This document shows, piece by piece, positions 8,884 through 17,025 of a stretch of DNA of 42,472 nt. The first letter of the stretch is position 1. Each line of letters begins with the position of its first letter. A model generated the notes under the pieces. It worked only from the letters and a program-made list of their open reading frames with translations, had not been told where the DNA came from and did not search any database. Both the position numbers and the translations under genes were made by a program. Source of the stretch: Pseudomonadota bacterium (GTDB lineage: Bacteria; Myxococcota_A; UBA9042; GCA-2863065); contig PKDL01000144.1 in the NCBI GenBank assembly GCA_002863065.1, positions 1-42,472 on the forward strand, written 5' to 3'.

Positions 8884-8962
8884 AACACCGCAGCCTCTGT
8901 TCATCAGAGAGACCTGCTCGAAACTACTAGAGCCTACGCTCTGGTGTTTGAGGCCGCGGTGT
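8884..8962 (+). promoter_or_regulatory. Long stem in the rne leader
   Basis: Arms 8884-8896 (ACACCGCAGCCTC) and 8950-8962 (GAGGCCGCGGTGT) are complementary at 12 of 13 positions, with a 53-base loop holding a small AGAG/CTCT hairpin. The stem ends 16 bases before the rne start, so it lies in the 5' leader and could hide or expose the start region. In E. coli, leader stem-loops mediate RNase E autoregulation; the same role here is inference. Confidence 0.5.
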
Positions 8963-8978
8963 ACTCAAGGAGCAAGCC

Positions 8979-11537
8979 ATGACCAAGCGGATGTTAATCT
9001 CGGTCGATGAGGAAGAAAGCCGGGTTGCAATTATCGACTCTCGGCGACTCGAAAATTTAGAAATTGAAGCCAAAGGCGGTGAAGGCCGCCGCGGAAATAT
9101 CTACAAAGGGGTGGTTCATAAAGTAGAGCCTAGCCTTCAAGCGGCATTCATTGACTTCGGGGAAGAAAAACAGGGGTTCCTGCCACTTTCAGAGGTGCAT
9201 CGCCGTTTGTGGCCAAAAGGTATTACTGACAAACGACCAGACATCAGCTTGCTTCTCAAGGAAAAGCAGGAGCTGATGGTGCAGGTTGTGAAGGACGAAA
9301 TCGGTACGAAGGGTGCGACCCTTACTACCTTCGTGTCGTTGCCGTCGCGTTACCTCATCCTCATGCCTGAGAGCGACAAATCGGGCATCAGCCGGCGTCT
9401 CGGCGATACTGAACGCCGCCGACTCAAGGAAGTCATAGCTGCTATTAGTGTGCCTGATGGCTTTGGGGTCATTATTCGAACTGCGGGTCAGCAGCAGCGT
9501 CCGATGGAGCTAAAAAAAGATCTGCTGTATCTGACGAAACTTTATGAGTCGATTGAGTCCAACTTCTCTCGTCGGCAGGGTGCTGGTCTCATTTACAAAG
9601 ACCGGTCTCACGCTGTGCGATTCATTCGGGATTATTTTACGGATGATGTTGATGAGATCTGGTGCAACAACCGTAGCACGCTCAAAGAGATAGGTGACTT
9701 CATGAGTGTTCTCATGCCGGTCGCGCGTCAGACCTTGCGCCTATACGAGGGCACTGCACCACTCTTTGTAAAATTCGCAGTGGAAGACCAGGTTGAAAGC
9801 GTGTTTGCTCGCGAGGTGCCGTTACCAAACGGTGGATCGATCGTGATCGATCAAACCGAGGCGCTCGTTGCGGTTGATGTCAACTCAGGAAAGGTCAAGG
9901 GACAAGATATTGAGGAAACCGCCCTCAAAACTAACCTTGAAGCAGCACATGAAGTGGCCCGCCAGGTGAAAATTCGCGACATGGGTGGATTGATAGTGGT
10001 GGACTTCATCGACATGCGTGAACGAAAGAATGTTCGCCACGTCGAGACTGAGTTGCGGAAAGCTTTCACGGACGACAAGTCGAAAATCAAATTCGGCCGA
10101 ATCAGCCAATTTGGCTTGATGGAGCTTTCGCGACAGCGCCTTCGAAAAAGTTTGATGACCCAGATCACTCGGCGTTGTGAAGCCTGCGATGGCACTGGAC
10201 AAGTACGAGCGCCCGCATCTGCCGGTCTATCCTTGTTACGTCGTATCGAGGAAGCATGTCTGCGTGGGAACGTGAAGTATATTCGCGCGACAACATCGGT
10301 AGGAATAGCAAACCTTCTGCTCAACCGTCGTCGCGGCGAGCTGAGCGCAGTTGAGCAAAAGATGGGAACAATCGTAGAGGTTGTAGGCCACAAAGACATG
10401 CCAGCAAACTTGGTAGCTCTTGATGTGGTCGTACTGCGGGGTGGCCGCTCTGCGCCACAGCGCATATATCAGCTTCTGGACTTGATTCGGAATAAAGTCA
10501 TCCGGAAGGATACGAGCCCGCTACCCCGACCGGAAGAAGGCCTCGAGAAGCTAGAGCTAGACCACGGTGCTATCTATCGCATGATTGCCGCACGTGATGA
10601 AGAGATGGCGAAAGCAGAGGAGCTTTCGACGGACTTCGAATTTTCGCCTCAGGAACCGGACTTGGAATCGGATGAAGCATCTGAAGAGTCAGACGCTACT
10701 AATAAGCGGCGTAGGCGTCGCCGCCGGCGTCGAAAAAAGTCAGACGCCGACTATGGAGATGGTGGCGACAGTCAAGTGTCCGTGAGGGGGGCTGATGCTG
10801 GCGATGATAATGATGCGGCCACCGATGATGAGGACGGCGACTCTGAACATGAGCTATCTCCTGAAGAAAAAGAGGAGATGGCGCGCCAAGACGAGCGCCG
10901 ACGAGGTGGCTTTGTCGGTTGGATGAAGCGGATCTTTGGTGGTGAGGGTGACGATGCGCAGCCGGACTACACCGACGTCTCTGATGCTGCTATTGGCGCA
11001 ATAGAGCCTCCTGCGACTTCATCGGACGACAGCGATGTCGCAAGTACTGAGGTGGAATCCGTATCAACAAAGGCGTCAGCTGAGGAGGGTACACCGTCGG
11101 AAGACTCATCGGCGAATAGCGGGGAGGAACAGGTTGATGGAGAAAAGCGCCGTCGCCGTCGCCGTCGTCGTCGCCGTAAGCCAGCGGGCCCGAAAACTTC
11201 CGCTGACACCGATGCAGACAATGCATCGGATACTGACATCGCAGCAGCAGACTCTGCTGAGGCGAGCTCAGTCGAAGACAATGTTCGGAGGCCAGCGGAA
11301 GGTAAATCAACGGATGCTGCGCAAGAATCGAAGGCAGCTCGCCCGCGACGTAAACCACGTCGTACGCCGAAGTCGAGGGCTGTCAAACCCGCAGAATCGG
11401 AGGCAGATGCGTTGGCTCGTGACGCTGCGCGGGCAGTAGCTGCGTTGGAGTCGGCCGCAAGCGCATCGGGGAAAAGTCAACCGTCTGAACCGGCTGCCGC
11501 CGAACCACCTCCGATCCCGACAGACTCAGAGGGGTAG
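8979..11537 (+). CDS. rne: Ribonuclease E/G family endoribonuclease
   Basis: 852 residues. The N-terminus MTKRMLISVDEEESRVAIID and an S1 domain (~38-118, with AAFIDFGEEKQGFLPLSEV) lead into the catalytic domain. The metal-binding Asp motifs are VDVNSGK (~300) and VDFIDM (~342), and the Zn-link is CEACDGTG (~400-407), all at E. coli RNase E positions. The enzyme cuts single-stranded A/U-rich RNA and initiates mRNA decay and rRNA processing. The tail after ~520 is disordered and acidic, broken by two runs of ten or more Arg (about 576-587 and 723-733) likely to bind RNA. An amphipathic GGFVGWMKRIFGG (~640-655) resembles a membrane-targeting helix. The ATG follows AAGGAGCAAGCC. It probably heads a unit with pspA and the AAA+ gene. 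Confidence 0.96.
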   Translation: MTKRMLISVDEEESRVAIIDSRRLENLEIEAKGGEGRRGNIYKGVVHKVEPSLQAAFIDFGEEKQGFLPLSEVHRRLWPKGITDKRPDISLLLKEKQELMVQVVKDEIGTKGATLTTFVSLPSRYLILMPESDKSGISRRLGDTERRRLKEVIAAISVPDGFGVIIRTAGQQQRPMELKKDLLYLTKLYESIESNFSRRQGAGLIYKDRSHAVRFIRDYFTDDVDEIWCNNRSTLKEIGDFMSVLMPVARQTLRLYEGTAPLFVKFAVEDQVESVFAREVPLPNGGSIVIDQTEALVAVDVNSGKVKGQDIEETALKTNLEAAHEVARQVKIRDMGGLIVVDFIDMRERKNVRHVETELRKAFTDDKSKIKFGRISQFGLMELSRQRLRKSLMTQITRRCEACDGTGQVRAPASAGLSLLRRIEEACLRGNVKYIRATTSVGIANLLLNRRRGELSAVEQKMGTIVEVVGHKDMPANLVALDVVVLRGGRSAPQRIYQLLDLIRNKVIRKDTSPLPRPEEGLEKLELDHGAIYRMIAARDEEMAKAEELSTDFEFSPQEPDLESDEASEESDATNKRRRRRRRRRKKSDADYGDGGDSQVSVRGADAGDDNDAATDDEDGDSEHELSPEEKEEMARQDERRRGGFVGWMKRIFGGEGDDAQPDYTDVSDAAIGAIEPPATSSDDSDVASTEVESVSTKASAEEGTPSEDSSANSGEEQVDGEKRRRRRRRRRRKPAGPKTSADTDADNASDTDIAAADSAEASSVEDNVRRPAEGKSTDAAQESKAARPRRKPRRTPKSRAVKPAESEADALARDAARAVAALESAASASGKSQPSEPAAAEPPPIPTDSEG

Positions 11538-11630
11538 GAAGAATTGGCGCTAATGGAGTCGCACCGGCGTTGACGGTACTGGGTGATGCTCCTAACATCC
11601 CCCAGCGGGTGGAGTTCGGCAGGAGGAGAT

Positions 11631-12383
11631 ATGGGACGTTTATTTCGAATCATCAAAGGCTGGTTTCTGCGACTGATTGGTAGTGCGGAAGACGCTAATC
11701 CTCGCGCGATACTCGAGGCTGAAATCGCCGATTTTCATAAGGCGAGCGCGCAGTATAATCAGAATCTTGCAAAGCAAGCTGGCATGATCGAACGCCTGAA
11801 AGGGCAGATTGCGTCAGAGGGCAAGAAGCTTGAGATGCTAACTGCACGTGCTACGGCGGCGTTCAAGGCCGGTAATACGGAGAAGGCTGGGCAAATGGCG
11901 TTGCAGATAAAAGAGGTCACTCGAGAGCTGGAGGAAAATAAGAGCCAGCTTCTCGAGGCCGAAGATATCTACCAAAACCTGATGCGCCAGCGTGAGGTGT
12001 ATACCAAGGAAGCTCGGGCGCGCATCGACAAGATCAAATCGAAAATATCCCGTGTGGAGATGGCGGAAGCACAGGCTAAGCTGACCGAAGCAATGACTGA
12101 TGCGAATTTCAACTCAGACGGGACGGGACTCTCCAGCTTGGAAGATAAGTTGGATGAGCGAATCGCAAATGCTCAGGGTAAGGTGCGTGTCGCTACTGAG
12201 ATGTCTGAGCTTTCGGACTTTAGTGTGACGGAGGCAGAGCAAAGCGCCCTCGAACAGCAAGCACTGGCCGAGTTTGCAGCCCAGATGGGCTTGGCCGCTG
12301 CTTCACCGCCGGTAGATGCGGCGCCACCCGCCCGGGAATTGGGACCTGCTGAGCCAGAGCAAGCCGACGAGGTTGGTGCGTAG
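11631..12383 (+). CDS. pspA: PspA/IM30 (ESCRT-III superfamily) membrane-remodelling protein
   Basis: Starting at ATG 11631, right after an AGGAGGAGAT ribosome site, the 250-residue protein begins MGRLFRIIKGWFLRLIGSAED. This is the amphipathic helix alpha0 that inserts into membranes in PspA/IM30/Vipp1. It continues as long coiled-coil helices (ILEAEIADFHKASAQYNQNLAKQ..., LEENKSQLLEAEDIYQNLMRQ) and a Pro/Ala-rich tail (AASPPVDAAPPARE). The family forms rods and rings that stabilise or reshape the inner membrane under envelope stress. It follows rne by ~94 bases and is followed 86 bases later by an AAA+ ATPase. No pspF, pspB or pspC is present, so this is not the enterobacterial Psp arrangement. 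The name is by family; the paralogue type (PspA or Vipp1) is uncertain. Confidence 0.88.
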   Translation: MGRLFRIIKGWFLRLIGSAEDANPRAILEAEIADFHKASAQYNQNLAKQAGMIERLKGQIASEGKKLEMLTARATAAFKAGNTEKAGQMALQIKEVTRELEENKSQLLEAEDIYQNLMRQREVYTKEARARIDKIKSKISRVEMAEAQAKLTEAMTDANFNSDGTGLSSLEDKLDERIANAQGKVRVATEMSELSDFSVTEAEQSALEQQALAEFAAQMGLAAASPPVDAAPPARELGPAEPEQADEVGA

Positions 12384-12469
12384 TCGTCAGAGGTTGGGTT
12401 ACCCCGCAAACGTTGCAGCTACCGCAGAACATTGGGCTTGTTCCTTACATTTTCTGCTCACGGAGTCCC

Positions 12470-14230
12470 ATGGCAAACCTTAACCTCCCTGCGTGGGCTG
12501 CTGAAATGCGGTCCAACTTCCGTGCGGGTTCTGTATCTCAATTCATTCTTCATGGCGCAGTTCGCGACCTCGTACCGTACATAACGCATAAGGATGGAAC
12601 ACGGTTTTTGGGGCTCGAGTCGTTTCTCGACGAGGTAATGTTGGGGCGCTTTGACCTCGTTGTACATTACGACCGGGGTAAGGGGATCCGCGCCTCGCGC
12701 GGTCACGATATACTGCTGCGATTTTTGAAGAGTTATGATGTGTGGAACGGGACGCAGTACGGAAAGTCTCCCGCTGCTATTCCGCGACAGCCCGATGTTG
12801 CTCTTGGGCTATTGGGTCGGCTAGTTGATTGGTGTTTGGCACAGACACAGGTGGTCGATAATGAAGCGATTCGAAGGCCCATTTCAGTGGCTCTCGTTCT
12901 CGACTATGCACAATTCTTAGCACCTCGTGGAGATAGCCTGCGGGTATCTAGTCAGCATGCGGAGGCAGTCATACGACTTCAGGACTGGTCGTCTGATCCC
13001 CGGTTGCTATCGGCCCATGCACTCACGGTGCTGCTGACAGAGAGTCTCTCCGACCTACACCCCACGGTGTCTTCGAACCCGTATTCAGCAAAGATTGAAT
13101 TGCGGCTCCCTTCAGAGTCAGAGCTCACTCACTTTGTTCGGTCCCTACTGGAGAACGAGCCAGAGCTCAGATCCTGTCTTGGGCTTGAGCCTGAATTACT
13201 TGCTCGGCGATGCTCTGGCTTATCCCGGGTCAACGTTCGTAATGCGATTTATTTTGCTGCCCGCAACGACCTACGTGTTGATCCGGAATATCTGGCCGCC
13301 CAGCGGCGGGAGTTGATTGAGAAGGAATGTCGAGGCTTACTCGATTTCATTGAGTCGGATTTCACACTCGATTCAGTGGCGGGTCATACGCAGGCGACGG
13401 GTTGGCTTCGAGAAGACGCTAGACTTCTGAAAAAAGGTGCACTTCGATCGATTCCGATGGGATATCTTCTCTGTGGTCGGATAGGCACCGGTAAGACCTT
13501 TCTTACGACATGCTGGGCGGGAGAGATCGGTATCCCATGTGTCGTGTTGAAAAACTTTCGCGATAAGTGGCAAGGGTCAACCGAAGGGAATCTAGAGAAG
13601 ATTTTCGCAATACTGAAGGCGCTAGGTCAGGTTCTGGTATTCGTTGATGAAGCGGACCAGGCGACAGGACAGCGCGATGGTGGTGGAAGCGATAATGGTG
13701 TGTCTGGCCGTGTGTACGGCATGCTCGCAAAGCAGATGTCCGATACGCGGAATCGGGGGCGCATCATATGGGTCTTCGCTACCAGTCGGCCGGATCTCGT
13801 GGAGGTGGATCTGAAGCGACCTGGGCGCTTGGATGTACACATCCCCTTATTTCCACCACAAGGATCAGAGGAGAGACAGGCGTTATTTCGCGCGATGGCG
13901 AAAAAAGTCGGGGTCGATCACCGTAGTCTTCCGGAATTACCCGATCATCTCGACGTCGGTGGAAATGAGATGGAAGCCATCTTGGTACGTGGTCGCCGGC
14001 TTTTTGACTTACAGACCGGGCGTACGAAAAAGCATAGCCAGAAACGAATACTTGAGGACGTTATTGCCGAATTTCGCCCCATGGCTCATACAGACCGCCT
14101 CGACTTCATGGACCTGCTTGCGGTGAAGGAATGTACTGATTCACGCTTCTTGCCTGAGCGATTCCGTGAGCTAACGCTCGATGAGGTCAACCAGCGTTTA
14201 GATACCCTGAAGCTCACCATTGGCGAGTAG
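12470..14230 (+). CDS. Classical AAA+ ATPase linked to PspA
   Basis: 586 residues from ATG 12470 (CGGAG upstream). The first ~300 residues are a family-specific region (MANLNLPAWAAEMRSNFRAG...) that itself has a degenerate AAA-like order (ALVLDYAQF, LTVLLTESLSDL). The C-terminal AAA module has Walker A GRIGTGKT (336-343), Walker B VLVFVDEADQ (~388-397) and a second region of homology ending FATSRPDLVEVDLKRPGRLD with arginine fingers, like Vps4/FtsH/CDC48 classical AAA proteins and unlike sigma54 activators. It has no HTH or membrane span. Sitting next to pspA, it is a candidate disassembly factor for the PspA polymer, as Vps4 is for ESCRT-III; that is inference. PspA-linked AAA ATPases are known from comparative genomics. 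Mechanism in this lineage is unproven. Confidence 0.85.
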   Translation: MANLNLPAWAAEMRSNFRAGSVSQFILHGAVRDLVPYITHKDGTRFLGLESFLDEVMLGRFDLVVHYDRGKGIRASRGHDILLRFLKSYDVWNGTQYGKSPAAIPRQPDVALGLLGRLVDWCLAQTQVVDNEAIRRPISVALVLDYAQFLAPRGDSLRVSSQHAEAVIRLQDWSSDPRLLSAHALTVLLTESLSDLHPTVSSNPYSAKIELRLPSESELTHFVRSLLENEPELRSCLGLEPELLARRCSGLSRVNVRNAIYFAARNDLRVDPEYLAAQRRELIEKECRGLLDFIESDFTLDSVAGHTQATGWLREDARLLKKGALRSIPMGYLLCGRIGTGKTFLTTCWAGEIGIPCVVLKNFRDKWQGSTEGNLEKIFAILKALGQVLVFVDEADQATGQRDGGGSDNGVSGRVYGMLAKQMSDTRNRGRIIWVFATSRPDLVEVDLKRPGRLDVHIPLFPPQGSEERQALFRAMAKKVGVDHRSLPELPDHLDVGGNEMEAILVRGRRLFDLQTGRTKKHSQKRILEDVIAEFRPMAHTDRLDFMDLLAVKECTDSRFLPERFRELTLDEVNQRLDTLKLTIGE

Positions 14231-14265
14231 AGCACGCACCATAATGCGATCTGTGACCTATTTGT

Positions 14266-15978
14266 TCATGTGTCTGATGCTTTCTGTCGCACGAAGTACG
14301 GTCCTAAAATTAAATGGTCCAGACCGCTAGCTGTGAAGGCGCGGAGCGCATCATCTGGGGTACATACGATGGGCTCACCATGCATGTTGAAGCTTGTGTT
14401 TATGACGGTCGGGGTTCCGGTTAGCTCATGGTATCTGCGGATGATGTCGTAATACCCAGGGTTATCTTCTCGATGGATCACCTGCGGTCTCGCCGTACCG
14501 TCGAGATGCACAATCCCTGGTGACCGCTTTCTCACCGCTTCCGTTACCTCAAATGTGACTGTCATATATCGCCAGGCAAGTTCTCCGCCTTCGTAGTTCC
14601 GGTAGCATTCGGCAGCGTGTTCGCTAAGGGTGACCGGTGCGAAAGGCATGAACTCCGTCCGCCTTAGCCGCTTATTTAGCCAGTCGTTTACCGAACGGTC
14701 GTCTGTGGGGTACATAATCGTCCGATTTCCAAGGGCACGTGGCCCGTACTCAAGTCGTCCATCATATCGTGCGATTACTTTGCGTTCAGCAAGGGCCTTC
14801 GCCGCCGTATCCGGCATGCTTTCCGGCCTTTCATACGGGAGTCCATGGGCTTCAAGCGCCAATCCTATTTCTTCTTCCGTATAGCTCGGGCCGAGAAAGA
14901 CCGTGTGTAGTGGTTCGTTTGTGACGCCGCCTTCTCGTTCAGCAAGGTGTGCCAAGCCTGCTCCCATGCTGATGCCCTGGTCGTTCATCGCTGGGTGAAC
15001 GTAAATGCGCGACACCTCGGGAAGCTGTAGGATTTTTTGATTGAGAACGACGTTTGCGAAGCAACCGCCAGCCATGACTACGGTCGACCGACCCGTTTCG
15101 CGAACTGCGTGCCGCACGTAATCAACGAGAACATCTTCAAATCGCTTCTGAGCTGCTGCTGCTACATCCGCGGGCTTCATTTTGGACAAGGTATCGAACG
15201 GTGCACGTCGTCGGTTTCGCCACATGAGGTCGGGACAGCGAAACTTCGTTTTTGACTCATCCAGCGAAAAGATCTGCTCCATGTATGGGTAGGCGAGATT
15301 GGGGTCGCCATACGCGGCTAACCCGGTGACTTTTCCAGCGTTCAGGTTATGAAAACCAAGTAATTGTGCCACCTCACCGTAGAATTGACCGGGCGAGTGA
15401 CGTGCGGAACTCCCGTATTGAAAGATGCACCGGCCATTCACGCAGTCGAACACCTTAGAGGACCAGCCATCTCCCATATTATCGGCAGTTACGGCCACGG
15501 CATCTGAATATCCGGACGTGAGATAGGCGGAGTATGCATGCGCGGTGTGGTGGTCGACAAAATCTGCTAGCTGCGGAAACTTACGCTTGAGCATCGCTCG
15601 GGAGAGCCCACGTGCCGCTTTGTGCATCGCGCCGCCCTGGCTCAAGGTATGTTGAAAGTAGAGCCAAGCCTTGTGGCGTGCACCGAAATAGTCGTGTTCT
15701 CCGTCCGGTAGTAACGTCCCAGCGATTCGTGGCAAGAAGTGGGTTTCATTCGCGGGTAGAACGGTAGTGATATCCTTAAGCTGAATTCCGGCCCATTCGA
15801 GCGCGGCATCGATAGCCATGCGTGGAAACCCGCCGGCATACTTAACACGACTAAGTCGTCCTTCAGCCACTGCGAAAACCGGCACCCCATCGCGAAATAA
15901 GGTCGCGTTGGCATTCGAGTCTTCATGAATGCTTAGGAGCCAGTTGTGGCGTCCAGCTTCGTGCGTCTGCGTTTCCAT
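14266..15978 (-). CDS. NodU/CmcH-family carbamoyltransferase (first copy)
   Basis: From ATG 15978, 570 residues. The N-terminal half carries the ASKHA/Kae1-like fold (WLLSIHEDSNANATLFRDGVPVFAVAEGRLSRVKYAGGFP; VDHHTAHAYSAY; AVAVTADNMGDGWSS; AGGCFANVVLNQKI). The C-terminal domain shows YGPRALGNRTI, FMPFAPVTLSEHA and NTSFNMHGEPIVCTPDDAL, all signature blocks. These enzymes make carbamoyl-adenylate from carbamoyl phosphate and ATP and move the carbamoyl group to a sugar or natural-product hydroxyl. Longer starts up to 16131 add unrelated residues and are rejected. The start lies inside the end of a small membrane-protein gene. It differs clearly from the second copy (21829-23412), so they may act on different positions. 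Confidence 0.93.
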   Translation of the reverse strand: METQTHEAGRHNWLLSIHEDSNANATLFRDGVPVFAVAEGRLSRVKYAGGFPRMAIDAALEWAGIQLKDITTVLPANETHFLPRIAGTLLPDGEHDYFGARHKAWLYFQHTLSQGGAMHKAARGLSRAMLKRKFPQLADFVDHHTAHAYSAYLTSGYSDAVAVTADNMGDGWSSKVFDCVNGRCIFQYGSSARHSPGQFYGEVAQLLGFHNLNAGKVTGLAAYGDPNLAYPYMEQIFSLDESKTKFRCPDLMWRNRRRAPFDTLSKMKPADVAAAAQKRFEDVLVDYVRHAVRETGRSTVVMAGGCFANVVLNQKILQLPEVSRIYVHPAMNDQGISMGAGLAHLAEREGGVTNEPLHTVFLGPSYTEEEIGLALEAHGLPYERPESMPDTAAKALAERKVIARYDGRLEYGPRALGNRTIMYPTDDRSVNDWLNKRLRRTEFMPFAPVTLSEHAAECYRNYEGGELAWRYMTVTFEVTEAVRKRSPGIVHLDGTARPQVIHREDNPGYYDIIRRYHELTGTPTVINTSFNMHGEPIVCTPDDALRAFTASGLDHLILGPYFVRQKASDT

Positions 15979-16226
15979 AAGATGCCTCCCGCAATCGCGA
16001 GCACCACAGTTCCCTGAATTAAGATGAAGGTCGCACTGATATGGGTTCGGACTAAAACAGCCAATGAAAATGCAAGCAGGGGAAGGGTAAAGACCCCTAT
16101 CGCGGTGCCTAACGTCACTGTTAGCAGCCATTCATCTGACTGAAGCCAAACGCACGCGAGCGCTATGCCGGGTAGCACAATGGCGTAGAGGAACAGCGCA
16201 ATATCGGCGATTAGTATTCCAGTCAC
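15933..16226 (-). CDS. Small three-span membrane protein
   Basis: 97 residues from a GTG (16226) eight bases after AGGA. Three hydrophobic spans: LIADIALFLYAIVLPGIALACVWL, LLTVTLGTAIGVFTLPLLAFSLAVL and a third near FILIQGTVVLAIAGGILW, followed by a basic tail KRRRTK. The LPG-containing first span resembles the opening of long membrane glycosyltransferases, so it may be a shortened relative or a scaffold. It overlaps the carbamoyltransferase by 46 bases, which suggests co-translation. Function unknown. Confidence 0.6.
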   Translation of the reverse strand: MTGILIADIALFLYAIVLPGIALACVWLQSDEWLLTVTLGTAIGVFTLPLLAFSLAVLVRTHISATFILIQGTVVLAIAGGILWKRRRTKLDATTGS

Positions 16227-16350
16227 GGGTCAATCCTAGCAGGATGCAACGTCGCCGTCAGTCGATGTACGCCAGCATTTGGTTGAGTTGACGTGAGCCA
16301 TAAACCATCGGCAACCTCCCGTGGTAGTCTCCCATTTTGAGGAGTGCGTC

Positions 16351-17025
16351 TTGCAAGTGTCAGTTGTTATCGCAGCCCATAATGAGGCTCAGACCATCGG
16401 CGGTGTCATTGAAGGGTGCATTGCGGTGCTTGGAGAACAGCTGCATGAACTGATTGTAGTGGACGATGGGTCTACAGACGAAACGTACCTCGAGGCACGC
16501 TGCCGTGGAGCCCGTGTCATACGCTTGGTTCCTAATCGAGGCAAGGGAGTGGCCCTTCGCCGCGGTATCGAACAATCCACAGGCGATTGGCTCGTATTTC
16601 TGGATGCCGATGGCCAAGATGATCCGGCAGAGATTCCCAAATTACTGGATCAAGCGGGTCCTGACGTTGCCTTAGTCAACGGGTCGCGCTTTACTGGGAC
16701 ACTGAATCAGGGGGCGATTAGTCGGCCGAATTATATCGGTAACCTGCTTATGACGGGATTACTCGACCTAGCCTTCCGTGCTCGAATTACGGATAGCCAG
16801 GCGGGGTTCCGAGCGATACGGGGAGACATCGCTCGGAACCTGAAATTGGTGTCTAAAGAGTATGAGATAGAGACGGAAATGCTTGCGCAAATTCTTCGTG
16901 CTGGTCATCGGATAGTCGAAGTGCCAGTGAATCGATATGCACGTGCAGCGGGTCGAACGGACTTTCGTCGCATCCGAAATGGCATGAGGATTCTGTGGAC
17001 CATCGGTCGTCAGAGGATGTTGTGA
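16351..17025 (+). CDS. GT2 glycosyltransferase, polyprenyl-phosphate sugar synthase-like
   Basis: This is the third enzyme of this type in the window: VSVVIAAHNEAQTIGG, DDGSTDET, RGKGVALRRGIE, LDADGQDDPAEIP, NGSRF, DSQAGFRAIRG and EIETEMLAQILRAGHRIVEVP. The DGQDDP and DSQAGFR forms resemble dolichyl-phosphate-mannose and undecaprenyl-phosphate-glucose synthases. TTG 16351 is chosen because GAGGAG sits six bases upstream; this gives 224 residues starting at the fold. A GTG at 16357 or 16321 is possible. Its TGA overlaps the GTG of the next gene (GTGA), so donor synthase and membrane protein are coupled, the same pairing logic as at 4.7-7.6 kb. Confidence 0.9.
   Translation: MQVSVVIAAHNEAQTIGGVIEGCIAVLGEQLHELIVVDDGSTDETYLEARCRGARVIRLVPNRGKGVALRRGIEQSTGDWLVFLDADGQDDPAEIPKLLDQAGPDVALVNGSRFTGTLNQGAISRPNYIGNLLMTGLLDLAFRARITDSQAGFRAIRGDIARNLKLVSKEYEIETEMLAQILRAGHRIVEVPVNRYARAAGRTDFRRIRNGMRILWTIGRQRML

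Noticed and set aside
10967-11386. Minus-strand frames opposite the rne tail
   Set aside because: Shadow of the repetitive Arg- and Asp-coding tail of RNase E; the plus-strand frame is continuous with the catalytic domain.
15979-16131. N-terminal extension of the first carbamoyltransferase
   Set aside because: The extra 51 residues do not resemble the family and overlap the small membrane-protein gene; ATG 15978 starts just before the conserved fold.
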